From DASSJM01 sp036280655 (GTDB taxonomy: Bacteria > Actinomycetota > UBA4738 > HRBIN12), in contig DASUQI010000012.1 of the NCBI GenBank assembly GCA_036280655.1, positions 13,447-77,446 of the forward strand: a stretch of DNA of 64,000 bases, in the 5' to 3' direction. Below are positions 8,833 through 18,400 of the stretch, piece after piece. The stretch's first letter is position 1, and the number at the start of each line of letters is the position of its first letter. Below the pieces are notes generated by a model. The model saw nothing but the letters and a program-made list of their open reading frames with translations, did no database searches and had not been told where the DNA came from. Position numbers and translations under genes: made by a program.

Positions 8833-9284
8833 TGGATCGACGCGTCGCGGTGGGGATCCTGGTCGCGGTGTTCGTCGGCGCCATCGCCCTCGTCGGGATC
8901 GCGTTCGCGAACGGGGCGGCCGACGCGGGCGCCCTCGCGGTCCGCGACCCGTGCGAGCCCCGGGGCGCCTTCCCCGGACAGGGCCTCGACGCGACCCTGC
9001 AGCGCCTCGTGCTCGACGGCCTGGACGGTGCCGCGTGCGAGCTCGGCGCGACGCGGGAGGAGCTCGTGCTGTCGCTCTCCCCGCGTTCGAACGCCGACAT
9101 CCCCTGGGACGACGAGACGATCGAGCGCGCGCTGCGCGCGGGGCTGCTCGGCGCGATCGACGACGCCGAGCAACGCGGGTCGCTGAACGGCGTCGTGGCC
9201 GCGATCCTCCGGCCGATCGTCGAGCGCGCGCCGGTGCAGTGGCTGATCGACGGCGGCCAGGGGATCGCCGGCCTGTTCGACTAG
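8832..9284 (+). CDS. small membrane-anchored or secreted hypothetical protein
   Basis: This 150-aa protein has one N-terminal hydrophobic segment (VAVGILVAVFVGAIALVGIAF, residues 5-25) followed by a soluble domain with two cysteines (DPCEP and GAACELG). The ATG at 8832 overlaps the MFS stop, and an in-frame GTG at 8829 sits directly before it, so the exact start is one of these two. It is the third gene of the SpoIID-MFS run. I do not recognise the domain. The motif DIPWDDETIERALRAGLLGAIDDAEQRG suggests a helical fold. Confidence 0.75.
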   Translation: MDRRVAVGILVAVFVGAIALVGIAFANGAADAGALAVRDPCEPRGAFPGQGLDATLQRLVLDGLDGAACELGATREELVLSLSPRSNADIPWDDETIERALRAGLLGAIDDAEQRGSLNGVVAAILRPIVERAPVQWLIDGGQGIAGLFD

Positions 9285-9314
9285 GCTCGCTCTTCCGGCC
9301 GGCAAGGAGGCGCG

Positions 9315-9770
9315 ATGGGTGCGGATCGCTCGTACGTGGAGACCAACCGGCGGGAGCTCGAGCGGTTGAAGGCGCTCGTGGACCGCGCGAGCGACGAGGA
9401 CCTCGCGCGGCCGATGGACGACGGATGGACGGTCGCGAGCGTGCTCGCCCACATGGCCTTCTGGGACCTGCGGGTCGCGACGTGCCTCGAACGGTGGGGA
9501 CCGGACGGGAGCGGACCCGAACCGACGTACCACGACGATGCGGTCGATTGGATCAACGACTCGACGAAGCCGCTGATCTCGGCGCTCGAGCCGCGCGTCG
9601 CCGCCCGTCTCGCGGTCGAGGCGGCCGAGGCGGCCGACGGGGGCGTGGCCGAGATGTCGGACGAACTGCTGGAGTGGAACGGATCTCCCGGCCGGTACGT
9701 CAACACCGACCGCACCGAGCATCGGACCGAACACCTCGACGAGATCGAACGGCTCCTGCCGCCGGCCTGA
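9315..9770 (+). CDS. DinB/maleylpyruvate isomerase N-terminal domain protein
   Basis: This 151-aa stand-alone DinB-fold protein has VDRASDEDLARPMDDGWTVASVLAHMAFWDLR, the usual amphipathic helix pair with the metal-ligand His in AHMAFWD, and TEHRTEHLDEIE at the C terminus with further histidines in the position expected for the metal triad. AAGGAGG lies 5 nt upstream of ATG 9315. Family members catalyse thiol-dependent transfers, but this one cannot be assigned a reaction. Confidence 0.82.
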   Translation: MGADRSYVETNRRELERLKALVDRASDEDLARPMDDGWTVASVLAHMAFWDLRVATCLERWGPDGSGPEPTYHDDAVDWINDSTKPLISALEPRVAARLAVEAAEAADGGVAEMSDELLEWNGSPGRYVNTDRTEHRTEHLDEIERLLPPA

Positions 9771-9782
9771 GGGTCGCCGCGA

Positions 9783-10208
9783 TCAGCCGGCGGGGAAGTC
9801 GTCGGCGAAGTCCCACGCCCGGAGCTCGCCGGGCGCGACCCGCACGATCACGTCGCTTCCCGCATCCGCGGCGAACGAGGCGCCGCGGTCCGGCCCCACG
9901 TACCGGGACGCGATCTCCACGGCCGAGGCGGCCACGTCGCGATCGATGAACGCCGCCTCCCCTCGCACCTCCACCCCGCGGTAGGGCGGCGCGGGTTCGG
10001 CGACCAGCACGGTCGCGCGCGGGTCGTTCCTCAGGTGCCGAGCCTTGACGTCGTCGGCGCCCATCCAGAACTCGAACCCGTCGTCGCGCCACCGGTGCCA
10101 CACCGGTGACAGGAGCACGGAGCCGTCGCTCCGTTGGGTGGCGAGCACGGCGAGATGCGGCTCGTCGAGGAAGCCGCCGAGATCATCGAGCGTGAGGTTC
10201 GTTCGCAT
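9783..10208 (-). CDS. PPOX-class flavin/F420-dependent oxidoreductase
   Basis: This 141-aa single-domain split-barrel protein of the pyridoxamine 5'-phosphate oxidase superfamily starts at ATG 10208 (MRTNLTLDDLGGFL). Its typical features are HLAVLATQRSDGSVLLSPVWHRW, a first strand contacting the cofactor, then ADDVKARHLRNDPRATVLV and GVEVRGEAAFI. Short actinobacterial members usually bind FMN or F420 and reduce small substrates. The reaction is unknown. It is the last gene of a leftward run with a SnoaL-like protein, a second PPOX protein, a hydrolase and an FAD oxidase. Confidence 0.85.
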   Translation of the reverse strand: MRTNLTLDDLGGFLDEPHLAVLATQRSDGSVLLSPVWHRWRDDGFEFWMGADDVKARHLRNDPRATVLVAEPAPPYRGVEVRGEAAFIDRDVAASAVEIASRYVGPDRGASFAADAGSDVIVRVAPGELRAWDFADDFPAG

Positions 10209-10231
10209 GTCGCGTCTCCGCGGGCCGAACC

Positions 10232-10603
10232 CTAGAACATCGGGTGCGGGTTCGCGCTCTCCTGCGGCCACGGCTGGAGCACGTCCCAGTGCTCGACGAC
10301 CTTGCCGTCCTCGAGGCGGAAGAAGTCGGCGGCAACGCTCCCCGGATCGTCGGCCGTGAACCTCACGAGGCTGTGCGTCACGACCATGTCGCCCTCGGCC
10401 ATCACCCGGCGGATGTCCACGCTCAGCTCGGGGAACGCCCGGACGAACGCGATGAACGCCTGCGGCCCGTCCGGCGCCTGCGGGTTGTGCTGGATATACC
10501 GCGAACCGACGTACTTCTCGACGGCCTGCTCGGGCTCCTTCCCGTTGAACGCGAGCTCGTAGTACTCGACGACCGTCCGCTTGTTCTGCTCGAGATCCGC
10601 CAT
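10232..10603 (-). CDS. SnoaL/NTF2-like protein
   Basis: This 123-aa cone-shaped NTF2-fold protein begins MADLEQNKRTVVEYYELAFNGKEPEQAVEKYVG. QHNPQAPDGPQAFIAFVRAFPE and the terminal FFRLEDGKVVEHWDVLQP are characteristic of the SnoaL-like polyketide cyclase or ester cyclase group. AGGAAGGAGC lies upstream of ATG 10603. It probably acts on a small hydrophobic substrate. The flanking PPOX genes make a redox context plausible but not specific. Confidence 0.88.
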   Translation of the reverse strand: MADLEQNKRTVVEYYELAFNGKEPEQAVEKYVGSRYIQHNPQAPDGPQAFIAFVRAFPELSVDIRRVMAEGDMVVTHSLVRFTADDPGSVAADFFRLEDGKVVEHWDVLQPWPQESANPHPMF

Positions 10604-10690
10604 GCGAGCTCCTTCCTGGTCCGGGTACGTTCGACTCAGGGTTCGACAACCGATCGGGCGTCACCATTCCCTGCCGGAGCGCCGGCCGCC

Positions 10691-11152
10691 TCAGGGATCG
10701 ACCGGCGTCCGCTGATCCGGTCGCCGGTCGGGATCGAGCACCCAGTGCTCGCTCGCCTTCGCGCGGAACAGTCGCAGCGCTGCCGGTGGCCGCACGTCCT
10801 CGAGGCCCCACGGCTTCGCCCCGTGGCTGAGGGACACCCGCGAGAAGACCTCGATCCCCCGCTCGAGCTCGCCGCCGGTGAGCTCGGCCGCGACGGCCGA
10901 CATGTAGACGGCTTGGCCCTCGCCGATCGGCACCCGCGAGTCGAAGATCACGACGGCGATCTCGGGCCGAGCGGCGACGTTGCGCGAATGCGTCCGGTCG
11001 AGCGCCGAGACCCAGTAGAAGTCGCGGTAGCCGTCGGCGGCGTAGTACACGGGGGTTGCCCACGGCTTCCCGGACGCGTCGGCGGTCCCGAGCACCATGT
11101 ACCGGTTGTCGTCGACGATCGCCCTGGCGACCGCGTTCAGGTCGTCGGCCAC
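10691..11152 (-). CDS. pyridoxamine 5'-phosphate oxidase family protein
   Basis: This 153-aa split-barrel flavoprotein shows NRYMVLGTADASGKPWATPVYYAADGYRDFYWVS, the N-terminal FMN-binding strands. ALDRTHSRNVAARPEIAVVIFDSR is the usual second motif, and KASEHWVLDP lies near the end. It is distinct from the smaller PPOX protein 480 bp downstream and is probably FMN-dependent. Its start is only 8 nt from the stop of the upstream alpha/beta hydrolase, so the two are probably co-transcribed. Confidence 0.87.
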   Translation of the reverse strand: MADDLNAVARAIVDDNRYMVLGTADASGKPWATPVYYAADGYRDFYWVSALDRTHSRNVAARPEIAVVIFDSRVPIGEGQAVYMSAVAAELTGGELERGIEVFSRVSLSHGAKPWGLEDVRPPAALRLFRAKASEHWVLDPDRRPDQRTPVDP

Positions 11153-11160
11153 GCGCGGCC

Positions 11161-11967
11161 TCAGCCGAGGAAGAACTCGCGCAGGGCGGGCACCACGACC
11201 GCCGGTTCGGCCTGGTGGGTCTGCCCCGGGAGCGAGCGATAGGTGGCGTCGGGGAGCGCCTCGGCCACGGCGCGAGCGACGTTCCGCATCCAGTCCGGGC
11301 TCGCCTCCCCGGCCATCGCGAGCACCGGGACCTCGATCGCCTTCCAGCGCTCGACCGGCAGCGAGCGGTCGGGCCCGTCGTACCCCGTCACCCTGGCCTC
11401 GTACGGGAGGGTGTGGGCCACCGCCTCCAGGCCGGGCCAGAACGGCGCCCCCCGCATCTGCGCCACCTCCTCCTGCGAAAGGCCGACGCCGGCCGTCATG
11501 AAGTACTCGACCGCATCGCCCCGACGATCCTCCGCTCGGAATCCGTCGAGCCGGGCGACGAAGTCGTCGGGGATCCTCGGCTCGCTCTCGTCCAGGTCGT
11601 AAGGCGGCTCGTAGACGGCGAGCTTGTCCGCGCCGCCGCTCCGGGCGGCGGTCTCGAGCGCGAGCGCCGCGCCGGAGGACACGCCGAACAGGAACGCCCG
11701 GCCGCCGGCGTCGCGGATCAACGCGTCGAGATCCTCGACCTCGCGCTCCACGGCATACGGCTGCGTGTCGCCGCTGTCGCCCTTGCCCCGCCGGTCGTAC
11801 GCGTAGGCGGTGAAGTCCGGCGAGAACTCGGCGGCGAACGGCGCCGCCGCGCGGCGATCGCTCAGCGCGCCGCCGACCAGGATCACCGGTGGACCCTCGC
11901 CGGTGCGCTCGAACACGATCCTCGTCCCGTCCTTCGAGGTGACCTCGCCGGTCGTGGTCTGGCTCAT
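11161..11967 (-). CDS. alpha/beta-fold hydrolase
   Basis: This 268-aa protein has an alpha/beta-hydrolase core. The oxyanion region is PPVILVGGALSDRR, the nucleophile elbow is GVSSG (Ser in FLFGVSSGAALALE), and the catalytic His is in LPGQTHQAEP near the C terminus. ATG 11967 overlaps the stop of the upstream FAD oxidase (ATGA), which fixes the start (MSQTTTGEV) against a longer open frame. The substrate is unknown, and it may act on an ester formed or released in the same pathway as the oxidase. Confidence 0.9.
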   Translation of the reverse strand: MSQTTTGEVTSKDGTRIVFERTGEGPPVILVGGALSDRRAAAPFAAEFSPDFTAYAYDRRGKGDSGDTQPYAVEREVEDLDALIRDAGGRAFLFGVSSGAALALETAARSGGADKLAVYEPPYDLDESEPRIPDDFVARLDGFRAEDRRGDAVEYFMTAGVGLSQEEVAQMRGAPFWPGLEAVAHTLPYEARVTGYDGPDRSLPVERWKAIEVPVLAMAGEASPDWMRNVARAVAEALPDATYRSLPGQTHQAEPAVVVPALREFFLG

Positions 11968-13340
11968 GACGCGCGCTCCTCCGCCGGTGGGATGTTCTGG
12001 TTGAGGTGGAACAGGTTCGTCGGGTCGTAGCGCGCCTTGATCGTTCGAAGGCGGTCCCACGTGCCTCCCGGATACGCGGCGCGGATGCGTTCAGGCCCCT
12101 CGTCGCCGAGGAAGCTCACGTAGGCGGCGTCGTCGCCCTGGTGCAGCGCCGCGGCGAACGCGCGGACCCAAGGCTCGTGCGTCGCCCGGTCCTCGACCTT
12201 CTCGTAGAGGGCCGCGACGTTCACCATGATGCGGTTCCTCCTGTGCGCGAACGCCGTCGCCTCGGCCGGCACGCGCGCGACGGCGCCCCCGAGGACCCGG
12301 AGCTGCGCGACGCCCATCATCGCGGTCGACGTCGCGAGGTGCTCGAGGATCGTGTCGGCCTCCGCGCGTCCGGCCGTCTCGAGGTACATCGTGTGGCTGA
12401 TCGCGATCGGGTGGTACGCCTCCTCCTCCGGCGGATAGATCTCCGGGTACGCGATCGGCTTCACCATGTCGGCGATCGGCTCGGCGAGGTCGCGGAACGG
12501 CGCGAGTGCGCGCTCGCCGCTCTCCGCGTCGCCCGCGTAACACATCAGGCCGAAGATCACCGGCTTGCCGTGGTGCTCCTCGGGGACGAACGGCATCGGC
12601 GGCGCCGGCATCACGTTCGCGATCGTCGAGAGCTCCTCGGGCGCGGCCTCGGCCGCCTCGATGAACCCGGCGATCGAGTCCGTCGTCGCCGGCAGGAACA
12701 GCATGCCGCCCACGACGCCGGGGAGCTCGTGGAGTCGGTAGTGGAACCGCGTCGCGACGCCGAAGTTGCCGCCGCCGCCGCGGATCGCCCAGAACAGGTC
12801 GGGCTCGGTCTCGGCGTCGACGCGCCGGATCTCGCCGTCCGCGGTGACGATGTCGGCGGCGAGGAGGTCGTCGATCGTGAGGCCGAACTTCCGCGCGAGG
12901 TACCCTACGCCGCCACCGAGCGTGATCCCGCCGATCCCGACGGAGCCGGCGTCGCCGAACCCGATCGCCAGGCCGTGCCCCGCGGCGGCCTGAGCGACCT
13001 CCACCGCCGTGAGGCCCGTCTCCGCCCACGCGGTCCGCTCGCCGGCATCGACGTCGATCGCGCGCATGTCGGCGAGGTCGAGGACGATGCCGCCCTCCGA
13101 GACGCTGTGCCCGGGGATGCTGTGGCCGCCGCTCCGAACGGCCAGTTCGAGCCCGGTCTCCCGGGCGAGCCCGACCACCTTGGCGGCGTCGGCGTCGCTC
13201 GCGACGCGCACGATCGCGGCGGGCCGCTTGTCGATCCCGCCGTAGAAGAGCGCGCGGGCCTCGTCGTAGCCGGGGTCGTCGGGGCCGATCACGCGGCCGT
13301 CCAGGTCGGTCCGGAGCTTGTCGATCGAGATCGTCGTCAT
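11964..13340 (-). CDS. FAD-binding oxidase, berberine-bridge-enzyme type
   Basis: This 458-aa protein has an N-terminal PCMH-type FAD domain and a C-terminal BBE element. RSGGHSIPGHSVSEGGIVLDL contains the histidine normally bound covalently to FAD. GIGGITLGGGVGYLARKFGLTIDDLL is the second FAD-binding stretch. The site that carries Cys in bicovalent members reads GFGDAGSVG here, so only a single covalent link is expected. DPTNLFHLNQNIPP is the BBE C terminus. ATG 13340 is preceded by GAGGAGGA. Family members oxidise sugars, alcohols or alkaloid-like compounds. It heads the leftward run that includes the hydrolase and PPOX proteins. Confidence 0.92.
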   Translation of the reverse strand: MTTISIDKLRTDLDGRVIGPDDPGYDEARALFYGGIDKRPAAIVRVASDADAAKVVGLARETGLELAVRSGGHSIPGHSVSEGGIVLDLADMRAIDVDAGERTAWAETGLTAVEVAQAAAGHGLAIGFGDAGSVGIGGITLGGGVGYLARKFGLTIDDLLAADIVTADGEIRRVDAETEPDLFWAIRGGGGNFGVATRFHYRLHELPGVVGGMLFLPATTDSIAGFIEAAEAAPEELSTIANVMPAPPMPFVPEEHHGKPVIFGLMCYAGDAESGERALAPFRDLAEPIADMVKPIAYPEIYPPEEEAYHPIAISHTMYLETAGRAEADTILEHLATSTAMMGVAQLRVLGGAVARVPAEATAFAHRRNRIMVNVAALYEKVEDRATHEPWVRAFAAALHQGDDAAYVSFLGDEGPERIRAAYPGGTWDRLRTIKARYDPTNLFHLNQNIPPAEERAS

Positions 13341-13526
13341 CGGATCCTCCTCCCTCGGGCAGGGATACCGACGCCTTGCCGGTGCGGAACTCATCGGTCA
13401 CCTGCCGCGCCGGTGGCGTACGGCCACCCCTCCAGCCCTAGCAGACGGCGACGGAAATGCGGTCGTGCGGGACCGGACGGAAGTCTGTTAGGAAGGAATC
13501 CTGTCCCCGACCCCATCGGAGGGACC

Positions 13527-15362
13527 ATGAGGAAACGTAGCCTCGTCCTCGCCTGCATCGCGGTCACCGTCGCGATGGTGCTCCCCGGTGAAGCAGCAGG
13601 GGGTGCCGGAGGTTTCACCACCTCGCAGGATCCGATGCTCACGCCGGTCATGGCCGGCGTCACCGTCGAACCGCTGTTGACCGTCGGGGACGTCCTCCCG
13701 AGCGGCTTCCGGTTCGAGGCCATCCCGGACGGGATCTCGCTGCGGACCCGTGGCCAGGGGCGCGTCGACGTGTTCGTCAACCACGAAACCAGCAAGGCGC
13801 CGTTCCCCTATAACCCGCTCCAGTGGACGACCGACCCCGGGGAGTCGCAGAACGACTTCGACAACTCGCAGGTCAGCAAGCTGCTCATCAACCGACAGAC
13901 GGGCGGCGTGCTGAACGGCTCGTTCGCGATCCCGAGCAGCGCGGGCTTCCAGCGGTTCTGCTCGAACTTCCTCGCGACCGCTGCCGAGGGCTTCGATCGC
14001 GAGATCCTGTTCACGAACGAGGAGGCGATCGACTTCGTCTTCCGCGAGGAGGACGCGTGGCCGCCGCCGATCGGTGACCCCGACGAGAAGCAGGCCGGCC
14101 TCGCGGTGGCTCTCGACGTCAAGGCGGGGACGTTCGTCGCGATCCCCGGGATGGGGCGCCACAACCACGAGAACAGCGTGGCGATCCCCGGGTTCGACGA
14201 CCTCGTGATCCTGTCCGGGGACGACACGTTCACGAGCGGCCCGCTCACCGACCCCACGGTTCCTCCGACGGTCCCGCCAACCCTCCTTGCCCCCTCCCAG
14301 TCACAGCTGTATTCGTACATCGCGTCCGACACTGGCTCGGTGCTCGCCGACGAGGGCGACCTGTGGGCGTTCCACTCCACGACGGCCGGGTTCGACGATT
14401 ACTACGACTTCACGCCGGGCTCGACGGCGGACATCGCGGGAGAGTTCATCGAGGTCCCCAGGAACATCGCAACGGGCCTCGACAGCGACGGATCCGAGCT
14501 GAAGTCCGCGGACGTCGGGTTCCCGCTACCCCCGAACGACGGGAGCTGGCAGCGCGACATCCGCACGCAACCGCCGACGACCGGACTCGACGGGCCGCAG
14601 TGGGTGCTCGAGTATTGGAGCCAGACGCACGACGTTTTCAACTTCGTCCGGGTCGAGGACGTCGCGTACGACAAGCGCCCGGGCATGGAGAACGTCGTCT
14701 ACGTCATCGACTCGGGCCGCGGGACGGCCGGCGCCTCGCAGGCCGGCCGTTCGACCAACGGACGGATCTGGCGGTTGGAGCTCGACCCCGACGACCCGAC
14801 GCAGGTGGACTCGATGCGGATCTTCGTCGACGGCGACGACTTCCCGGTCCAGACACCCACAGAGATCCACCAGCCGGACAACCTCGAGAGCACCGAGGCC
14901 GGACTGATCGTCACCGAGGACCCGGGGTCGAGCCAGCAGTTCCCGGTCACTTCCATGGATCCGAACAGGACGACGGCACGCCTGTGGTTCGTACCGTTCG
15001 ACGACGCGGACCCGATGGCGGCCGGTACGCCGGCGATCGTGGCCCGCGTGGATCAGTCGGCCGACGAGGCCGACACGGACGTCGATCCGCCGGACAATCC
15101 CCCGTTCGTCGGCGGCTCCTTCCCGCTCAGCCCGGGCAACCTGGGCGCGTGGGAGACGAGCGGGATCGTCGACGCCTCGGCGGCATTCGGAGAGGGCTGG
15201 TTCCTGATCGACGTCCAGGCCCACACGCTCTGGGTGGACTCCGAACCGGGGTTCGACACGTTCATCGACACGAACACCGACCCGGACTTCACGTTCAAAC
15301 GTGAGGGCGGGCAGTTGCTCCTGATCTTCATCCCGGCGACGATCCCCGCCGAACCGACATAG
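13527..15362 (+). CDS. secreted PhoX/DUF839-like protein
   Basis: This 611-aa exported protein starts at ATG 13527 with a clear Sec signal peptide (MRKRSLVLACIAVTVAMVL). Stretches such as VDVFVNHETSKAPF, EILFTNEEAIDFVF and DNLESTEAGLIVTEDPGSS resemble the repeated blades and calcium-binding acidic turns of PhoX-type (DUF839) phosphatases and related secreted beta-propellers. The assignment rests on these patterns and not on a catalytic motif I can verify. The gene is followed by a strong hairpin. It could instead be a substrate-binding or phytase-like propeller. Confidence 0.55.
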   Translation: MRKRSLVLACIAVTVAMVLPGEAAGGAGGFTTSQDPMLTPVMAGVTVEPLLTVGDVLPSGFRFEAIPDGISLRTRGQGRVDVFVNHETSKAPFPYNPLQWTTDPGESQNDFDNSQVSKLLINRQTGGVLNGSFAIPSSAGFQRFCSNFLATAAEGFDREILFTNEEAIDFVFREEDAWPPPIGDPDEKQAGLAVALDVKAGTFVAIPGMGRHNHENSVAIPGFDDLVILSGDDTFTSGPLTDPTVPPTVPPTLLAPSQSQLYSYIASDTGSVLADEGDLWAFHSTTAGFDDYYDFTPGSTADIAGEFIEVPRNIATGLDSDGSELKSADVGFPLPPNDGSWQRDIRTQPPTTGLDGPQWVLEYWSQTHDVFNFVRVEDVAYDKRPGMENVVYVIDSGRGTAGASQAGRSTNGRIWRLELDPDDPTQVDSMRIFVDGDDFPVQTPTEIHQPDNLESTEAGLIVTEDPGSSQQFPVTSMDPNRTTARLWFVPFDDADPMAAGTPAIVARVDQSADEADTDVDPPDNPPFVGGSFPLSPGNLGAWETSGIVDASAAFGEGWFLIDVQAHTLWVDSEPGFDTFIDTNTDPDFTFKREGGQLLLIFIPATIPAEPT

Positions 15363-15367
15363 CCGGC

Positions 15368-15389
15368 AGGGCGCCCGAGAGGGCGCCCT
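15368..15389 (+). terminator. intrinsic terminator-like hairpin
   Basis: A perfect 9-bp stem AGGGCGCCC / GGGCGCCCT with a GAGA tetraloop starts 6 nt after the stop of the PhoX-like gene. Only a weak T-containing tail (CTGTTCC) follows. Confidence 0.7.
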
Positions 15390-15441
15390 CTGTTCCGCTC
15401 CCTGGGCGGCTTCGAACGCGCCATCCGCCTAGACTCCCGCC

Positions 15442-18400
15442 GTGGCGGCCTGTCCGAACTGCGGCACAGAGAACGCCGAGGGCGCGAACTTCTGCTCGGT
15501 CTGCGGCACACGCCTGTCGGCCGCCGACGCCGCCGAGACCCGCAAGACGGTCACGATCGTCTTCTGCGACGTAACGGGCTCGACCGAGCTCGGCGAACGC
15601 CTCGACCCCGAATCGATGCGCAAGGTCATGGGCCGCTACTTCGACGCGATGCGCGCGGCGCTCGAGCGGCACGGCGGCTCGGTCGAGAAGTTCATCGGCG
15701 ACGCCGTGATGGCGGTCTTCGGCATACCACAGCTCCACGAGGACGACGCCCTTCGTGCCGTCCGGGCGGCCACCGACATGCGGGACGCGCTCGACGAGCT
15801 CAACACCGAGCTCGAACGCGACCACGGCATCCGGCTCGCATGCCGCATCGGCGTGAACACCGGCGAGGTGCTCGTCGGCCCCGGTGACGCCGACGTCGGC
15901 CGCGTGACCGGCGACGCCGTGAACACCGCCGCGCGCCTGGAGACCGCCGCCGAGCCGGGCGACGTCCTGATCGGCGAAGCAACGATGGCACTCGTCCGCG
16001 ATGCCGTCGGGGCCGAGCCCGTGGAGCCGATGTCGTTGAAGGGCAAGGCAGGGCTCGTCCGCGCCTACCGGCTGACGGGCGTGCTCCCGGGGACCGCGCA
16101 GCCGCCACGGGGGCTCCGCTCGGCGATGGTCGGGCGCGACCGCGAGCTCGACGATCTTCGCCGCGCGTTTTCGCGGGCCGCCGAGGACCGGACGTGCGTG
16201 CTGTTCACCGTGCTCGGCGCCGCGGGCGAAGGCAAGTCTCGCCTCGTCGAGGAGTTCCTCGGTTCCGCGGGCTCCGCGGGCGTCGTGACCGGCCGGTGCC
16301 TGCCCTACGGCGAGGGCATCACCTACTGGCCCGTCGCCGAGGCGATCCGATCCGCGCTCGGCGTGCGGTCGTTCGATGAGCCGGAAGCGACGGGGCGTCG
16401 ACTCGACGAGGTCGTCGCGGGCAACGAGCACGCCGACGCGATCGCTCGCCGCATCGCCGAGATCCTCGGCACCGGCGGCGGTATGGGCTCGGCCGAGGAG
16501 ATGCCGTGGGCGATCCGCCGGTTCCTCGAGATCCTCGCCGCGGAGCGCCCGCTCGTGACGGTCTGGGAGGACATCCACTGGGCCGAGCCCGCCTTCCTCG
16601 ACGTCGTGAACCACATCGCGGATTGGTCGCGGGACGCCCCAATCCTCATGCTCTGCACCGCGCGTCCGGAATTCCTCGACACACGGTCGGACTGGGGCGG
16701 CGGCAAGCTGAACGCCACCACGCTGCTGCTGCAGCCGCTCGACGCGAAGGCCTCGACGGAGCTGATCGGCAACCTGCTGGGCGGCTCGGGGCTGCCGCTC
16801 GAGGCGTCCGAGCGGATCACTGACGCGGCCGGCGGCAACCCGCTGTTCGTCGAGCAGATGCTCTCGATGATGATCGACGACGGTCAGCTGATCCGGCAGG
16901 GCGGCGGGTGGGCACCCGTCGGGGACCTCTCGTCGGTGAGCGTGCCCCCCTCGGTGGCGGCCCTGCTCGCCGCGCGGCTCGAACGCCTGAGCGACGACGA
17001 GCGCCTCGCGATCGGATGCGCGTCCGTGGTCGGCCGGGAGTTCTACGCCGGCGCCGTCCACGACCTGCTCCCCGAAGGCCCTCGGGCCGAGACGAACGAG
17101 CTGATCCACTCGCTGGTCCGCAAGGAGCTCGTGCGGCCCGACCGCTCGACCGTGCCCGGCGAGGAGGCATACCGGTTCCGGCACATCCTGATCCGCGACG
17201 CCGCGTACCAGGCGATCCCGAAGGAACGACGGGCGGATCTCCACGAGGTGTTCGCCGCGTGGATCGACCGCGTCGGCGGCGAGCGAGCGGACGAGGCGGA
17301 CGAGATCGTGGGGTATCACCTCGAGCAGGCGTACCGGTACCGCGAGGCGCTCGGGCCGCTCGACGAGCGCACCCGGGAGCTCGGCGACCGCGCGGCCGGG
17401 CGCCTCGCCGATGCGGGCCGGCGCGCCCTGGCTCGCCACGACATCACGGCGGTGTGCAACCTCCTGTGGCGCGCCCAGGCCCTGCTGGATCCGGCCGATC
17501 CCACCCGCGTCGCGTTCCTCCCGGACCTCGGGATCGCGCTGTGGAACGCCGGGCGGATCGACGAGGCGAACGCGATCGTCGACGACGCCCGCAGGCAGGC
17601 CGAGCAGCTCGGCGACTCGGGGTTGATCGCCCACGCGACCGTGGCTCGTTGGTGGGTCGTCTCGGACGGGGTGGAGCGACAGCTCGACGTCATCCGGTCC
17701 GATACGGAGCGGGTGATCGAGCGGTTCTCGGCGAGCGGCGACGACCGGGGGCTCGCGCGGGCGTGGCACCTGGTGGCGGACGTCGAGTGGGATCTCGGCC
17801 ACGCGGGCGAGCAGCTCGCGGCGATCGACCGTGCGCTCGAGCACGCGGGACGCGTCGGGGCCACCTTCGAGACCGCGGAGCTGCTCCTCAGCGCGACGTC
17901 GGCGATCGTGCGGGGCCCGATGCCGGTCACGACCGCGATCGAGCGCGTGGAAGAGATCCTCCGCGAGCACCGCGGGAACCGCAGCATCGAGTCGTACATG
18001 TTCCACGCGCTCGGACACATGCAGGCACGGCTCGGCGACTTCGACACGGCGCGGGCATCCTCCGATCGCTACCGCACCTTCCTCCTCGACACCGGTCAGC
18101 TGATCGGGTACCTGCGCTCGGCGGAGCTGCGGTTCGACGTCGAGATGCTGGCCGGCGACCCCGAGGCCGCGCGCGCCGTCGCGGAGGAGACCTACGCTCA
18201 GCTGCTCGAGAAGGGGGACCGTTGGCCCTACCTCGCCGCCTTCCTCTCGCAGGCGCACCTCAGGCTCGGGAGGTTCGATGAGGCCGTCGGGTTCGCCGAG
18301 GTCGCCGTCTCGAGCATGATCGCGGTCGAGCGCGGGCTCGGGCTCGGCGTGCTGGCCCGCGTGCACGCGGGAGAGGGCGACGCGGCCCGTGCCGAGCGAG

